DNA of 45,135 nucleotides from positions 1 through 45,135 of the forward strand of contig CAMLGG010000007.1 in NCBI GenBank assembly GCA_946479475.1, read 5' to 3'. Shown in pieces: positions 35,105 to 44,529 of the stretch (the first letter of the stretch is position 1; every line of letters starts with the position of its first letter). Origin of the DNA: an uncultured Ideonella sp. GTDB taxonomy: Bacteria > Pseudomonadota > Gammaproteobacteria > Burkholderiales > Burkholderiaceae. The notes under the pieces are model-generated. The model saw nothing but the letters and a program-made list of their open reading frames with translations, did not search any database and was not told where the DNA came from. A program made the position numbers and the translations under genes.

Positions 35105-35830
35105 TTACCCTCCATCGACGACGCGCAGGCCGACGGCGGCCGGCTCGATGCGCAGGCGCCTGCCGTCCCCCGGCTGCAGCGTCAAGGCGCCAGACCGGCC
35201 CGGCAGGCTGATGCGCAGGTCGGGCGTCTCGCATTGCTCGTGCTCGCGCGTGACGCCCGGCCCGAGCGACCAGTTCTTCTCGCCCAGCTGGTAGCGCACG
35301 GCCTGGCCGCTGCGGTTGCTGAGCGCGAAGTGCACCCTCATCGACCCCGGGCGGCCGAACATCTGCACCGCGTAGTACCGGTCCGTGCCCGCGCTGTGGG
35401 CGACGGCCACGCCGGTTTCCGTCGCGCCGGGCTCCAGCAGGTTGTGCCGGTGGCCGGGCGAAGCTATCCAGCCTTGCACCAGGCGCTGCGCCAGCTCGTC
35501 CGTGCCGAAGCCGCGCGAGCTCATCACATAGGCCAGGTTCTCGGCCACCAGGCACCAGTCGTAGCCCTGCGCCTGCGCCCGTTGCGCGGGCTGGCGGCCG
35601 TCGGCCTCGTGGCTGTAGCGGTCCGTCCTCGCCATGTAGGCGGCGAATTCGGCCGCCGCGGCGTCGAGCCGTGGATTCGCGGCGAGCTGCGCACGCCCCT
35701 GCGACTGCCGGAACTCGTTGGCGCCGGCCACGATGCCCCGCCGGACCTGCGCGAGGTCCGGCTGCGCCGCCATCGGGCCGGCCGCCAGCCAGGCGAGGCC
35801 CAGGCCTATGCAGAGGGCACGCAGGTCCAT
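35105..35830 (-). CDS. CAP (SCP/PR-1-like) domain secreted protein
   Basis: A 241-residue protein with a signal peptide (ALCIGLGLAWLAAGPMAA) and a CAP domain over about residues 30-165. Visible CAP motifs are VAGANEFRQSQG, NPRLDAAAAEFAAYMA with DRYSHEADG, AENLAYV, and WIASPGHRHNLLEP followed by TETGVAVAH and YYAVQMFG. These give the conserved His and Glu cluster of the cavity. A beta-rich tail of about 75 residues follows. Bacterial CAP proteins are exported and most have no known substrate. The gene starts 41 bases after the CoA-transferase stop and may be co-transcribed with it; an in-frame ATG at 35875 is less likely because it hides the signal peptide. Confidence 0.9.
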   Translation of the reverse strand: MDLRALCIGLGLAWLAAGPMAAQPDLAQVRRGIVAGANEFRQSQGRAQLAANPRLDAAAAEFAAYMARTDRYSHEADGRQPAQRAQAQGYDWCLVAENLAYVMSSRGFGTDELAQRLVQGWIASPGHRHNLLEPGATETGVAVAHSAGTDRYYAVQMFGRPGSMRVHFALSNRSGQAVRYQLGEKNWSLGPGVTREHEQCETPDLRISLPGRSGALTLQPGDGRRLRIEPAAVGLRVVDGG

Positions 35831-35871
35831 CACGCTTCGAGGAGCAATCGCCGCGCCCGCGGCCTCGCGGC

Positions 35872-37836
35872 TCAAGGCGCCTTCAACCCGGCACGCGCCT
35901 CGGCGGCAGTGTCGAACAGGCTCGGCGTCACGCCACGCGCCGCCAGCGCCGGCCCCAGCTTGGCGCGAAGAAAGCCCGAGCTCGTGTAGCGCGTGACCTG
36001 CTCGTAGTGCCGCTCGACGACCTCGTGCACCATCGCCGCCCAGGCGTCCTCCACTTCCGGCGCCAGCGCGAAGTGCTCGTAGTTGATGACGCCGTTGACC
36101 TTGTGCCCCAGCGGCTCGAGCAGCGCGGTGATCTCGCGCCGCACGGCCTCGACGTCGTCGGGCGTGCGGATGCTCAGGTGCTCGAAGTTGACGAACAGGG
36201 TGCGTTGGTCGGCGTCGTAGGTGAAGCGCTCGGCCAGCGGCAACAGGAGCAGCCGCGCGCGCAGGCCCATCGGGCCCTCCTCGAAGATCGCAGCCTCCAT
36301 CCGCCGCGGCTCGCGCTCGAGGATGGGTTTGAACGCCATGTGGGCGAGGATGTCGCGCTCCAGGTCCAGCCCGGGCGCGATCTCGGTCAGCTCCAGGCCC
36401 TCGGGGTGCAGGCGGAACACCGCGCGCTCGGTGACGTACAGCACCTGCTGCCCGCGCCGCCGCGCCTCAGCGCCCGAGAAGGTGCGCTGCTCCACCTCGG
36501 CCACGAACTTGGGCCCCTCCACGGTGGCGAAGGTGCCGGTGAAGACGAGCTTCTTGGCGTTCTGGCTGATGTTGATGAAGCCGCCCGCTCCGGCGAGGCG
36601 CTTGCCGAATCGGCTGACGTTGACGTTGCCCTGGGCATCCGCCTGGGCGAGGCCGAGGAACGCGAGATCGAGGCCCCCGCCGTCGTAGAAGTCGAACTGG
36701 TAGGGCTGGTCGATCACGGCCTGCGTGTTCACCGCCGCGCCGAAGTTCAGCCCGCCGGCCGGGATGCCGCCGATCACGCCCGGCTCGGCCGTCAGGGTGA
36801 TGAGGTCGATCACGCGCTCCTCGGCCGCCACGGCAGCGACGCCTTCCGGCATGCCGATGCCGAGGTTGACCACCGCGTGCGGCTTGAGCTCGAGCGCCGC
36901 GCGTCGGGCGATGGCCTTGCGCTTGCCGGCGTGCAGGGGCTCGACGTGGCCGGCGGGCACCCGGATCTCGCCGGCAAAGGCCGGGTTGTAGGGCTCGGCG
37001 AAGGTCTGCTGGTGGTAGCGCGGGTCCTCGGCGACGACGACGCAGTCGACCAGCACGCCGGGGATCTTCACCTGGCGCGGGTGCAAGGAGCCGGCCGCCG
37101 CCAGGCGCTCGACCTGAACGATCACGATGCCGCCGGAGTTGCGCGCCGCCATGGCGATGGCCAGCGCCTCCAGCGTGAGCGCCTCGCGCTCCATAGTCAC
37201 GTTGCCGTCCGGATCGGCCGTCGTCCCCCGCACGAAGGCCACGTCGATCGGGAAGGTCCGGTAGAAGAGGAAATCCTCGCCGTCGATCGGCATCAGGCGC
37301 ACCAGATCCTCGGTGGTGCGGCCGTTCACCTTGCCGCCACCCAGGCGCGGGTCGACGAAGGTGCCGAGCCCCACCCGGCTCAGGTGCCCGGGCTTGCCCG
37401 CCGCGATGTCGCGAAAGAGCTGCGAGATCACGCCCTGAGGCAGGTTCCAGGCATCGATCTCGCCGGCGACGGCCAGCGCCTGCAGCTTGGGCACGAGGCC
37501 CCAGTGGCCACCGATCACGCGCGCCACCAGGCCGGCGTGGCCGAGGTGGTTCAGGCCGCGCTCCTTGCCGTCGCCCTGGCCGGCGGCGTAGACCAACCCG
37601 AGGTGGCGCGGCGAGCCCGTCTCCACGAAGCGCTCCTCCAGCGCGACGGCGAGGTTCTCGGGAAAGCCGATGCCCACGAAACCGCCGGTGGCCAGCATGT
37701 CGCCGTCGTGCACCAGCCGGATCGCATCCGCGGCCGACACGACCTTGCCCCTCTCCGCCAGGGCTGCCATCCGCCGGTGGGCGTTCGAGTGACGAGTGCC
37801 GGTTGTCGTGGCGGTGGCTTGGGAGGAGATATCCAT
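35872..37836 (-). CDS. Acetate/3-ketoacid-type CoA-transferase, fused alpha and beta subunits
   Basis: A 654-residue cytoplasmic enzyme of CoA-transferase family I with both subunits in one chain, like YdiF and propionate CoA-transferases. The alpha half has [19 protein letters not shown]. The beta half has [14 protein letters not shown] and TAEPGVIGG, whose Glu351 is the expected catalytic glutamate that forms the CoA thioester. C-terminal GINIS-like and [19 protein letters not shown] segments complete the fold, and about 100 extra C-terminal residues extend beyond the usual end. It would move CoA between short-chain acyl groups; the substrate pair cannot be read from sequence. ATG 37836 is taken as start; ATG 37770 is an alternative. 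Confidence 0.9.
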   Translation of the reverse strand: MDISSQATATTTGTRHSNAHRRMAALAERGKVVSAADAIRLVHDGDMLATGGFVGIGFPENLAVALEERFVETGSPRHLGLVYAAGQGDGKERGLNHLGHAGLVARVIGGHWGLVPKLQALAVAGEIDAWNLPQGVISQLFRDIAAGKPGHLSRVGLGTFVDPRLGGGKVNGRTTEDLVRLMPIDGEDFLFYRTFPIDVAFVRGTTADPDGNVTMEREALTLEALAIAMAARNSGGIVIVQVERLAAAGSLHPRQVKIPGVLVDCVVVAEDPRYHQQTFAEPYNPAFAGEIRVPAGHVEPLHAGKRKAIARRAALELKPHAVVNLGIGMPEGVAAVAAEERVIDLITLTAEPGVIGGIPAGGLNFGAAVNTQAVIDQPYQFDFYDGGGLDLAFLGLAQADAQGNVNVSRFGKRLAGAGGFINISQNAKKLVFTGTFATVEGPKFVAEVEQRTFSGAEARRRGQQVLYVTERAVFRLHPEGLELTEIAPGLDLERDILAHMAFKPILEREPRRMEAAIFEEGPMGLRARLLLLPLAERFTYDADQRTLFVNFEHLSIRTPDDVEAVRREITALLEPLGHKVNGVINYEHFALAPEVEDAWAAMVHEVVERHYEQVTRYTSSGFLRAKLGPALAARGVTPSLFDTAAEARAGLKAP

Positions 37837-37887
37837 CCGGACAGTGTGGGCCCGGCCCTTGCCCAAGACCATGGGGCCGGCCCTCCC

Positions 37888-37908
37888 CTTGATCGGACGC
37901 CCATCAAG
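37888..37908. promoter_or_regulatory. Inverted repeat in the CoA-transferase divergent region
   Basis: CTTGAT, nine bases, ATCAAG, lying 52-72 bases upstream of the CoA-transferase start and 63 bases before the divergent small membrane gene. It is a possible operator for a regulator encoded elsewhere. Confidence 0.35.
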
Positions 37909-37970
37909 CCTGACGCGAAACTGACAACGCGCTAAAGTCGATTCACCCAGCCCGAAGCCAGGAGCCCGCC

Positions 37971-38237
37971 ATGACCTTCGCCCAACTCACCGCGATGAAG
38001 GCCTGGATGGTGGCGCACCGGGCACGGCACCCCATCGAGTACCACGCCTGCGATGCCGTCCTCACGCTCTGGCTGATGGGCTGGATGGGCGCCCCGGCCT
38101 TCTACCTGCTGGACGACCCCTGGGCCGTGGTGGGCTGCGTGGCACTTTTCTTCACGCCCCGGGCTTACCTGCGCTTGCGACGCTCGCTGCACGAGCGGCA
38201 GCGGGTGCGCTGCGACTGGCTGGAAGCGCTTCGCTAG
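37971..38237 (+). CDS. Small membrane protein, function unknown
   Basis: An 88-residue protein with AGGAG 7 bases before ATG 37971. The centre is hydrophobic ([19 protein letters not shown], then [11 protein letters not shown]), giving two transmembrane segments. Flanks are basic (MVAHRARHP, then [15 protein letters not shown]). I do not recognise the family. It stands alone between the divergent CoA-transferase and the convergent HAF-repeat gene. Confidence 0.75.
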   Translation: MTFAQLTAMKAWMVAHRARHPIEYHACDAVLTLWLMGWMGAPAFYLLDDPWAVVGCVALFFTPRAYLRLRRSLHERQRVRCDWLEALR

Positions 38238-38270
38238 CCAGTTGCCAGGGCCGGCGATCGCGGCGCATGC

Positions 38271-39305
38271 TCAATCGCGCAGCGGCGTCAACAGGAAGAT
38301 GCGGTACTCGCCGTCGTGCCGGCCCCAGCCGACGATCTGGCCGCTGTCGTTGATCCCCGTGGCCACGTTCAGCGTCCAGCCGGCGCCGGTCACCGGATCG
38401 AGCCGGTGCGTGAGCGCGATCATGTGCCCCTGCCGGTACAGGAACGCCTTGCGGCCCAGCCACTTGTAGCGGGTACCGCTGCCCGTGGACCATCCGACGA
38501 TGTCGCCCTTGCCGTTGATGCCGAGCGCCGCGCTGTAGGCGCCGCCCAGCGTCCCGAGGTCCGTCACCGTGCCGCGCGAGAAGAGCGCGGCGTGGAAAGG
38601 TTCGAGCGCCTGGGTGGATGAGCTGCCCACGACGTCGCCATCCTCATTGATGGCACTGCCGTCGCTGCGGCCGTCCGCCGTCAGCGCGCCGAGGTCGCGC
38701 ATCACGCCTCCTTCGTACACGAAGGCCCTCCCCCTCCCGTCGGCCCGCATCGCCCATCCCGTCACCTGGCCCGCATCGTTGATGGCATAGGCATCGCTGT
38801 AGCTGCCGCCTAGCGTGCCGAGGTCCGACATCTGCCCATCGCGGTAGACGAAGGCATGCTGCCTGCTGTCCTTGTCATAGCCGAAGCCGACGACCTCGCG
38901 GCTTCGGTTGATGCCCCGGGCGATGCTGAGCTTGCCTTTGAGCACGCCGAGGTTCTTCATGTGCACGCCGTTCCACAGGAAGGCATGGGCGCAGCATTCG
39001 GTGCGCTCGGCGACTCCTGCGACATCCCCGCGCCGGTTGATCGCCGCGCCATGGCTGGTCGCGCCGCCGAGCGTGCCGAGGATCTCCAGCTTGCCGTCGC
39101 GGTAGATGAAGGCACGGTCGCCGTCTTCGGTCTCGACGGTGCCGACCACCCAGCCCGGCTTGTTGATGCCGATGTTGTCCAGGCGCCCCAGGTGCCTGTC
39201 CGGCGGACGATAGGCCGCCACGTCGGTGACCTCGTAGGTGGTGGCACCGGCGGCAGCGGTCGCCAGCGACAGGACCAGCGGCGCCCAAGGTCTCGGGAAT
39301 CTCAT
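38271..39305 (-). CDS. HAF-repeat secreted protein
   Basis: A 344-residue exported protein with a signal peptide (WAPLVLSLATAAAGA). It is built from about six repeats of 45-50 residues, each with a [LM]-x-x-LG-x-L-x-G element, an AIN/GIN and a G-x-[IV]-V/T/A-G: LGTLGGATSHGAAINRRGDVAG, LGTLGGSYSDAYAINDAGQVTG, LGTLGGAYSAALGINGKGDIVG and others. These match the HAF-repeat family (TIGR02913), thought to form beta-propellers. It has no PEP-CTERM or LPXTG-like anchor. GGAGA lies upstream of ATG 39305; an in-frame ATG at 39401 would bury the signal peptide. Confidence 0.88.
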   Translation of the reverse strand: MRFPRPWAPLVLSLATAAAGATTYEVTDVAAYRPPDRHLGRLDNIGINKPGWVVGTVETEDGDRAFIYRDGKLEILGTLGGATSHGAAINRRGDVAGVAERTECCAHAFLWNGVHMKNLGVLKGKLSIARGINRSREVVGFGYDKDSRQHAFVYRDGQMSDLGTLGGSYSDAYAINDAGQVTGWAMRADGRGRAFVYEGGVMRDLGALTADGRSDGSAINEDGDVVGSSSTQALEPFHAALFSRGTVTDLGTLGGAYSAALGINGKGDIVGWSTGSGTRYKWLGRKAFLYRQGHMIALTHRLDPVTGAGWTLNVATGINDSGQIVGWGRHDGEYRIFLLTPLRD

Positions 39306-39611
39306 GTTCGTCTCCGGGGTTGGGTGTGTCGCCGAGCCGGGCGCGGCGAGCGGTGTCGCACACCGCACGGCAGCCTCGGAATGTGCAGCGAGCCCGTCCA
39401 TCCCCGGGACATCGATATCACGTCCCTAGATCAGCCCTCGGCACCCCCACGTCCGGTGGATGGCAGCCGCCTGGCAGTCCCCAGGTCCGCCAGGCACCGC
39501 TGGTCCGGAGGGGGCGCGTCATTGACTCGGGCCGCTGGCGGACCTTGAGTTGGCGCCCTCGCGTCCGTCCACCGTCGCGGTGGGAGCGTCGATCCGCGAC
39601 AGGAGCTTGGC
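39306..39611. other. Intergenic region, no gene seen
   Basis: 306 bases between the divergent HAF-repeat gene and the degenerate gene at 39612. It must hold the HAF promoter, but I see no convincing -35/-10 pair, hairpin or repeat. Confidence 0.5.
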
Positions 39612-40028
39612 ATGCACATCCCACAGGCCCGACAGGCGTCTCGAAGCCCAGGCTGGCTGGCCACCGCGGCACTCGCGGCGCTGTCGCTGTCAACACCGGC
39701 GGTCTCCGGTACCGCGCCGGACGGGGATCCGGGGGCCGCTTCGAGGAGCTTCACGGCTTCGACGGCTCGGACGGAGCCGGGCCGGCGTCAGCACGGCGGC
39801 GGTGCGTTCCACGACGGCACCGCCTACCGGATGCCCCCCAAGGCGACGTGACGCTCCTGCATTCGTTCGCCTGCCAGGCCCTCGAGGGCGCCTTCCCTAT
39901 CACGACCTTGCTCGAGGCATGCGACGGGTACTTCTACGGCACCACGGGCAGCGCAAGGGTCGTCGCAACGCGCCATCTTCAAGGCGTCGCCGAACGGTGC
40001 ATTCGAGGTGCTGCACTGTGTTCGGTGA
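39612..40028 (+). pseudogene. Frameshifted remnant of a YGTT-repeat (TIGR03803-like) secreted protein
   Basis: Pieces of one protein family appear alternately in two reading frames. The frame from ATG 39612 gives a signal-peptide-like N terminus (WLATAALAALSLSTPAVSG). The other frame then gives FEELHGFDGSDGAGPASA. The first frame gives GGGAFHDGTAYRM. The other frame gives PQGDVTLLHSF, then PITTLLEACDGYFYGTTG. The first frame then gives AIFKASPNGAFEVLHC and stops at 40026. Together these make the typical TIGR03803 pattern (LHSF..DGA-P...DG-FYGTT...IFK..P.G....LH.F). At least four frame changes are needed, so it is not translated as one product. Normal members carry many such repeats; only about two remain. 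Confidence 0.75.
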
Positions 40029-40042
40029 TCGCCGGGACAACG

Positions 40043-40450
40043 CTATCCGGCCTCCGGCTCGTCCCGGGGCAGGCCGACGTGCTCCTGGCGCGGCGCGCGG
40101 GCCACGCTGGCCGCGACCAGCATCTGCACCTGCACCACGTCCACCGGCTGGTGGAGCCGGCAGCGGTAGCTGCGCGTGCCGCGGCCGCCGCCTTCGAGCG
40201 GCGCCACGTCGGGCGGCAGCAGGTGGCCGTTGAAGACCTGCAGGCTGACGTGGCCCCGGTGGGGCGCGATGGCCAGCAGCGGCGAGCCGCCCCAGACGAA
40301 GACCAGCTGGCCCCAGCGGATGATCTCTTCCAGGCCCGGCTCGGCCTCCCGCACGGCACTGCGCAGGGCCACCGCGACCTCCCGCTGGGCCGCCGGCTGG
40401 AAATCCAGCCAGGCCGAGACCAGGGCTTTGGATCGGGGGCCGGTGCGCAT
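40043..40450 (-). CDS. DUF1801 family protein
   Basis: A 135-residue cytoplasmic protein of the DUF1801 (YdhG-like) family: VSAWLDFQPAAQREVAVALR, then VREAEPGLEEIIRWGQLVFVWGG and LLAIAPHRGHVSLQVFNG are the conserved strands and helix. The C-terminal quarter is more variable. The family has no firmly known function. It lies 23 bases after the metallopeptidase gene on the same strand and is probably the last gene of a dcd-metallopeptidase-DUF1801 run. Confidence 0.85.
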   Translation of the reverse strand: MRTGPRSKALVSAWLDFQPAAQREVAVALRSAVREAEPGLEEIIRWGQLVFVWGGSPLLAIAPHRGHVSLQVFNGHLLPPDVAPLEGGGRGTRSYRCRLHQPVDVVQVQMLVAASVARAPRQEHVGLPRDEPEAG

Positions 40451-40473
40451 CGGGCTTCAGTCCGTTCGGGCCT

Positions 40474-41361
40474 CTAGAGCTGTCGCGCCTTGAAGCTATC
40501 GCAATCACCGACGTCGCCGCTTTGCATGCCGCGTCGGAACCAGGCCACCCGCTGCGCGCTCGTCCCGTGGGTGAAGGTCTCGGGCACCACCCGCCCACGG
40601 GCCTCGCGTTGCAGGGCATCGTCGCCGATGCGGGAGGCGGCGTTCAGCGCCTCCTCGACATCGCCCGATTCCAGGATCTGCCGGGCCTCGTTGGCATGGT
40701 AGGCCCAGACGCCCGCAAAGCAATCGGCCTGCAGCTCGACCCGCACCGAAAGCGCATTCGCCTGCGCCTCGCTCAGGCGGCTGCGCCGCTGGTCGACCTG
40801 CCCGGTAATGCCCATGAGGTTCTGCACGTGGTGGCCGACCTCGTGGGCAATGACGTAGGCCTGGGCAAAGTCGCCCGGGGCCCCGAGCTGCCGACGCAGG
40901 GTCTCATAGAAGGCCAGGTCGATGTAGACCTTCTGGTCGCCCGGGCAGTAGAACGGGCCCATGGCCGTCTGCCCGGTGCCGCAGGCCGTCGCCGTCGCCC
41001 CTCGGAAGAGCACCAGGTGCGGCGCACGGTACTGGCCGCCACTGCGACGGAACAGCTCTGTCCAGACGTCCTCGGTGTAGGCCAGGACGGTGGAGACGAA
41101 AGCCGCCTCGCGGTCGTTCGCGGGCGGCGCATGCGCCGGGGCCTGCGCCGCCGGGGGAGGACCTCCGCCGCCGCTGAGCATGCTCAGCATCGTCAAGGGG
41201 TTGATGCCGAAGATCCAGCCCGCCACCAGGGCCACCGCCACGGTGCCCAGGCCGATGCCGCGCCCGCCGATGCCGAACGGCAGCCCGCCACCCCCGAAGC
41301 CGCCGCCCTGGTCACGGCGGTCCTCTACGTTGTCGCTCTGACGGTTGCCTTCCCACTTCAT
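40474..41361 (-). CDS. ypfJ: YpfJ-family neutral zinc metallopeptidase
   Basis: A 295-residue membrane-anchored protein of the YpfJ/putative neutral zinc metallopeptidase family. The N terminus reads MKWEGNRQSDNVEDRR with a Gly-rich stretch, one transmembrane helix (GTVAVALVAGWIFGI) and a Pro/Ala spacer. The catalytic domain follows with HEVGHH (His173-His178) as zinc ligands and general base, and the downstream RVELQADCFAGVWA carries the third-ligand region. Conserved cysteines are in TACGTGQTAMGPFYCPGD. GGAGG lies 8 bases before ATG 41361. It follows dcd after 67 bases on the same strand. Substrate unknown. Confidence 0.93.
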   Translation of the reverse strand: MKWEGNRQSDNVEDRRDQGGGFGGGGLPFGIGGRGIGLGTVAVALVAGWIFGINPLTMLSMLSGGGGPPPAAQAPAHAPPANDREAAFVSTVLAYTEDVWTELFRRSGGQYRAPHLVLFRGATATACGTGQTAMGPFYCPGDQKVYIDLAFYETLRRQLGAPGDFAQAYVIAHEVGHHVQNLMGITGQVDQRRSRLSEAQANALSVRVELQADCFAGVWAYHANEARQILESGDVEEALNAASRIGDDALQREARGRVVPETFTHGTSAQRVAWFRRGMQSGDVGDCDSFKARQL

Positions 41362-41428
41362 GGTCTGACCCTCCGGACACCGCCCGCACGGCAAGCGGCG
41401 CGCCTGCCCCCTCGGCCGAGCACGCGGC

Positions 41429-41998
41429 TCAGGTCTTGGGCAGCGTCACGCCGCGCTGGCCCTGGTACTTGCCGCCCCGGTCAGCGTAGCTGGTTTCGCA
41501 GACTTCGTCCGATTCGAAGAAGAGCACCTGGGCGCAACCCTCGCCGGCGTAGATCTTGGCCGGCAGCGGCGTGGTGTTGCTGAACTCGAGCGTGACATAG
41601 CCTTCCCACTCGGGCTCGAACGGCGTCACGTTGACGATGATCCCGCAGCGGGCATACGTGCTCTTGCCCAGGCAGATGGTCAGCACGTTGCGCGGGATGC
41701 GGAAGTACTCCACCGTGCGGGCCAGGGCGAAGCTGTTGGGCGGGATGATGCAGACGTCGCTCTCGATGTCGACGAAGCTCTTCTCGTCGAAGTTCTTCGG
41801 GTCGACGACGGTCGAGTGGATGTTGGTGAAGACCTTGAACTCGCGGGCGCAGCGGATGTCGTAGCCGTAGCTCGAGGTGCCGTAGCTCACGATCTTGTGG
41901 CCCTCGGCCGCGAAGCGGACCTGCTCGGGCTCGAACGGCTCGATCATCCCGTGCTCTTGCGCCATGCGGCGGATCCACTTGTCGCTCTTGATGCTCAT
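41429..41998 (-). CDS. dcd: dCTP deaminase
   Basis: A 189-residue cytoplasmic enzyme converting dCTP to dUTP for thymidylate synthesis, normal length for proteobacterial Dcd. Diagnostic segments are [36 protein letters not shown] (the phosphate-binding and active-site stretch), [16 protein letters not shown] with the catalytic Glu, and the C-terminal [14 protein letters not shown] that closes over the nucleotide. Start ATG 41998 gives the standard [14 protein letters not shown] terminus. On the same strand, apbC is separated from it by three opposite-strand genes. Confidence 0.97.
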   Translation of the reverse strand: MSIKSDKWIRRMAQEHGMIEPFEPEQVRFAAEGHKIVSYGTSSYGYDIRCAREFKVFTNIHSTVVDPKNFDEKSFVDIESDVCIIPPNSFALARTVEYFRIPRNVLTICLGKSTYARCGIIVNVTPFEPEWEGYVTLEFSNTTPLPAKIYAGEGCAQVLFFESDEVCETSYADRGGKYQGQRGVTLPKT

Positions 41999-42277
41999 GC
42001 CAGGCTCTCGGGGGCCCGCGGGAGGCCGCGGACGGTTCGGAAAAGGGGGCGATTTTAGGCGCCCGGGCCGGCCGCCGCGGCCAGGCGGGCGAGGTCCTTG
42101 AGCTCGATCACGCTTGACCCGGCGCCTTCGAGGGGGAGTCGGGCGATGTCCTGCATCCGGGAATGTCCTGATCGCCCATGAAGGGGCCTGCGTGCCGAAT
42201 GTCGGCGTTCTGACAGTCGTCAACCGGGGCGCCACCCTAGCATTCGCGCCACCGTCCCCATGCCGCCAGGAGACCCC

Positions 42278-42817
42278 ATGCGCCAGGCCACCGAACTGCT
42301 GGTCCAGTATGCCCGCTACCACCGCGACCGCCGCAACATCGCGACCCACTTCGCCGGCATTCCGCTGATCGTTTTCGGGGTCGCCGTGCTGCTGGCGCGG
42401 GCCACCTTCGTCATCGGCGACCTGACGCTGACGGCCGCGTGGGCGGCCGGCGCACTGGCCACGGCCTGGTATCTCACGCGGGGCCGGATCGACCTCGGCC
42501 TGGCCACCAGCGCCGTGACGCTCGGCCTGGTGGCCTTCGCGCACGAATTCGCCGGCGGCAGCGTCGAGGACTGGCTGTCGTTCGGCCTGGGCAGCTTCGT
42601 CGTGGGCTGGGTTCTGCAGTTCATCGGCCACTATTTCGAGGGCCGCAAGCCGGCCTTCGTCGACGACCTCGTGGGCCTGCTGGTCGGCCCGATGTTCGTG
42701 ATGGCCGAGGCAATGTTCGCCTTCGGCTGGGGCCGCGGCCTGCGCGAGGAGATCGAGCGCCAGGCCGGGCCGACGCACCTGCGCGACCTGAAGCGGCCGG
42801 TCGCGACGCCCCGTTGA
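42278..42817 (+). CDS. DUF962/Mpo1-like membrane protein (copy 1)
   Basis: A 179-residue inner-membrane protein with four predicted transmembrane helices. Two conserved His segments are present: [19 protein letters not shown] near the N terminus and [14 protein letters not shown] after the third helix. The family (PF06127) includes yeast Mpo1, an iron-dependent dioxygenase acting on 2-hydroxy fatty acids in phytosphingosine breakdown; the bacterial role is not settled. ATG 42278 has AGGAG upstream. Its stop overlaps the next gene's TTG start, so the two may be co-translated. A close paralogue is at 43966-44520. Confidence 0.9.
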   Translation: MRQATELLVQYARYHRDRRNIATHFAGIPLIVFGVAVLLARATFVIGDLTLTAAWAAGALATAWYLTRGRIDLGLATSAVTLGLVAFAHEFAGGSVEDWLSFGLGSFVVGWVLQFIGHYFEGRKPAFVDDLVGLLVGPMFVMAEAMFAFGWGRGLREEIERQAGPTHLRDLKRPVATPR

Positions 42818-43842
42818 GCCGACCCCTCGTGCCAGCGCCCGGTCCGCTGCTGGTCATGGGCGCAGGCAGCGTCGGCGGCTACGTGGGCGGCTGCCTGCAG
42901 GCGGCCGGCGCCGAGGTGCACTTCGTCGGCCGCCCCCGCATGCTCGAGGCCTGGCGAGCCCACGGCCTGCGGGTGACAGACCAGGACGGGCGCGACGTGC
43001 GGCTGCCACCGGAGGCGCTGAAGCTCTCCGCCTCGGTGCCGGCCGGGCTGTCGCCCTCGCTCGTGCTGCTGGCCGTCAAGTGCGGCGCGACGAGGGAGGC
43101 GGCGGCGGCGCTGGGCGCCGCGCTGCCCGCCGGAACGCCGGTGCTCTCGCTGCAAAACGGCCTGGGCAACGCCGAGGCGGGCGCCGACGCAGCGCCCGCC
43201 CTGCGCTGGCTGCCCGGCATGGTCCCCTACAACATCGCGGAGGTGGCTCCAGGGCACTTGCACCGCGGCACGGGCGGCCGGCTGGCGGCCGAAGAGGATC
43301 CGGCGCTCCGCCCGTGGCTGCCGACCTTCGAAGCGGCCCGGCTCCCCCTGAAGCTGTACCCCGACCTGCGGCCGGTGCAATGGGGCAAGCTGCTGCTCAA
43401 CCTCAACAACCCGGTCAATGCCTTGTCCGGCCAGCCCTTGCGGGCCGAGCTGCTGCAGCGGGGATACCGCCAGGTCTTCGCGGCCCTGCAACGCGAGGCA
43501 CTGGCCGCGCTCCAGGCCGCGGGCATAGAGCCGGCGCAGGTGGCGGCGGTGAAGCCACGGCGCATGCCCCTGCTGCTTTCGCTGCCGGACTGGCTCTTCC
43601 ACCGCGTGGCCCGGCGCATGTTGCGCATAGACCCGCAGGCCCGCTCCAGCATGGCAGATGACCTGGCGCTCGGCCGGCGGACCGAGGTGGACGCGCTGTG
43701 CGGCGAGGTCGTCCGCCTGGCCCGGGCCCAAGGCACGCCCGCACCGCTGAACCAGCGTATCCAGGCCCTGATCGAGGCCTGGCCCTCGCAGCCCCGGCCG
43801 CTCGGGCCAGCCGAGCTCAAGGCCAGCCTGGGCTGGCGCTGA
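42814..43842 (+). CDS. Ketopantoate reductase (PanE/ApbA) family protein
   Basis: A protein of about 342 residues. The Rossmann motif [15 protein letters not shown] is at the N terminus. Also visible are [29 protein letters not shown] (substrate-side loop), [16 protein letters not shown] with the conserved Lys and Asn, and a C-terminal [20 protein letters not shown] helix. The family reduces 2-dehydropantoate to pantoate with NADPH in coenzyme A synthesis, but paralogues with other substrates are common. The start is uncertain: TTG 42814 overlaps the preceding stop (TTGA); GTG 42829 is a good alternative. It sits between two Mpo1-like genes, not in a pan operon. Confidence 0.85.
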   Translation: MSRPLVPAPGPLLVMGAGSVGGYVGGCLQAAGAEVHFVGRPRMLEAWRAHGLRVTDQDGRDVRLPPEALKLSASVPAGLSPSLVLLAVKCGATREAAAALGAALPAGTPVLSLQNGLGNAEAGADAAPALRWLPGMVPYNIAEVAPGHLHRGTGGRLAAEEDPALRPWLPTFEAARLPLKLYPDLRPVQWGKLLLNLNNPVNALSGQPLRAELLQRGYRQVFAALQREALAALQAAGIEPAQVAAVKPRRMPLLLSLPDWLFHRVARRMLRIDPQARSSMADDLALGRRTEVDALCGEVVRLARAQGTPAPLNQRIQALIEAWPSQPRPLGPAELKASLGWR

Positions 43843-43965
43843 AGGGGTTCGGTCCGGGGCCGGTGGCCGTTCGGCCAAGACTTCACGCCCGCCCCGGGAT
43901 GGACCCTTGTTCAGGCAGGCCCGGCGGCGCTAGCATCAGGCATGCAATCGATCCGGGAGGCCACC

Positions 43966-44520
43966 ATGCCTTCACCGTTCCGTCCCGCGCGGGAGCTGTT
44001 GATCCAGTACGCCCGCTACCACCGGGACCGCCGCAACATCGCCACCCACTTCGTCGGCATACCGATGATCGTGTTCGCCATCGGCGTGCTGCTGGCCCGG
44101 CCCGTCCTCGACACCCTGCCCACCCCCGCCGGCGTGCTGGCGGTGACGCCCGCGGTGCTGCTGTGGACCGCGACGACCCTGTGGTACCTGACGCGCGGCG
44201 AGTTCGTGCTCGGCGTGGCGGTGAGCCTGCTGAATGGCGCGCTGATCCTGCTGGGGGCGCCGCTGGCCGATGCGGGCTTCGTCTCATGGCTGGCCGCCGG
44301 CCTGGGCCTGTTCCTGCTGGGCTGGGTGATCCAGTTCGTGGGCCACTACTACGAAGGCCGCAAGCCGGCCTTCACCGACGACGTGATTGGCCTGCTCGTC
44401 GGCCCGGCCTTCGTCACCGCCGAGGCGCTGTTCTCCTTCGGCCTGCTGCGCCCCCTGCACGAAGAGATCGAGCGCCGCGCGGGGCCGACGCACGTGCGCG
44501 ACCTCGCCTTCCCCGCCTGA
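43966..44520 (+). CDS. DUF962/Mpo1-like membrane protein (copy 2)
   Basis: A 184-residue paralogue of the protein at 42278-42817. [39 protein letters not shown] and EEIERRAGPTHVRDL match it almost residue for residue; the transmembrane helices between have diverged. GGGAGG 5 bases upstream supports ATG 43966 over the in-frame ATG at 43942. A weak TTGTTC-N18-TAGCAT promoter candidate lies at 43907-43936. It ends 9 bases before the convergent apbC stop. Confidence 0.9.
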   Translation: MPSPFRPARELLIQYARYHRDRRNIATHFVGIPMIVFAIGVLLARPVLDTLPTPAGVLAVTPAVLLWTATTLWYLTRGEFVLGVAVSLLNGALILLGAPLADAGFVSWLAAGLGLFLLGWVIQFVGHYYEGRKPAFTDDVIGLLVGPAFVTAEALFSFGLLRPLHEEIERRAGPTHVRDLAFPA

Positions 44521-44529
44521 TCGACCCCT

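Noticed and set aside
42058..42160. 33-codon minus-strand open frame before dcd (ATG near 42157)
   Set aside because: No clear ribosome binding site and no recognised family; it might be a gene remnant but the evidence is too thin.
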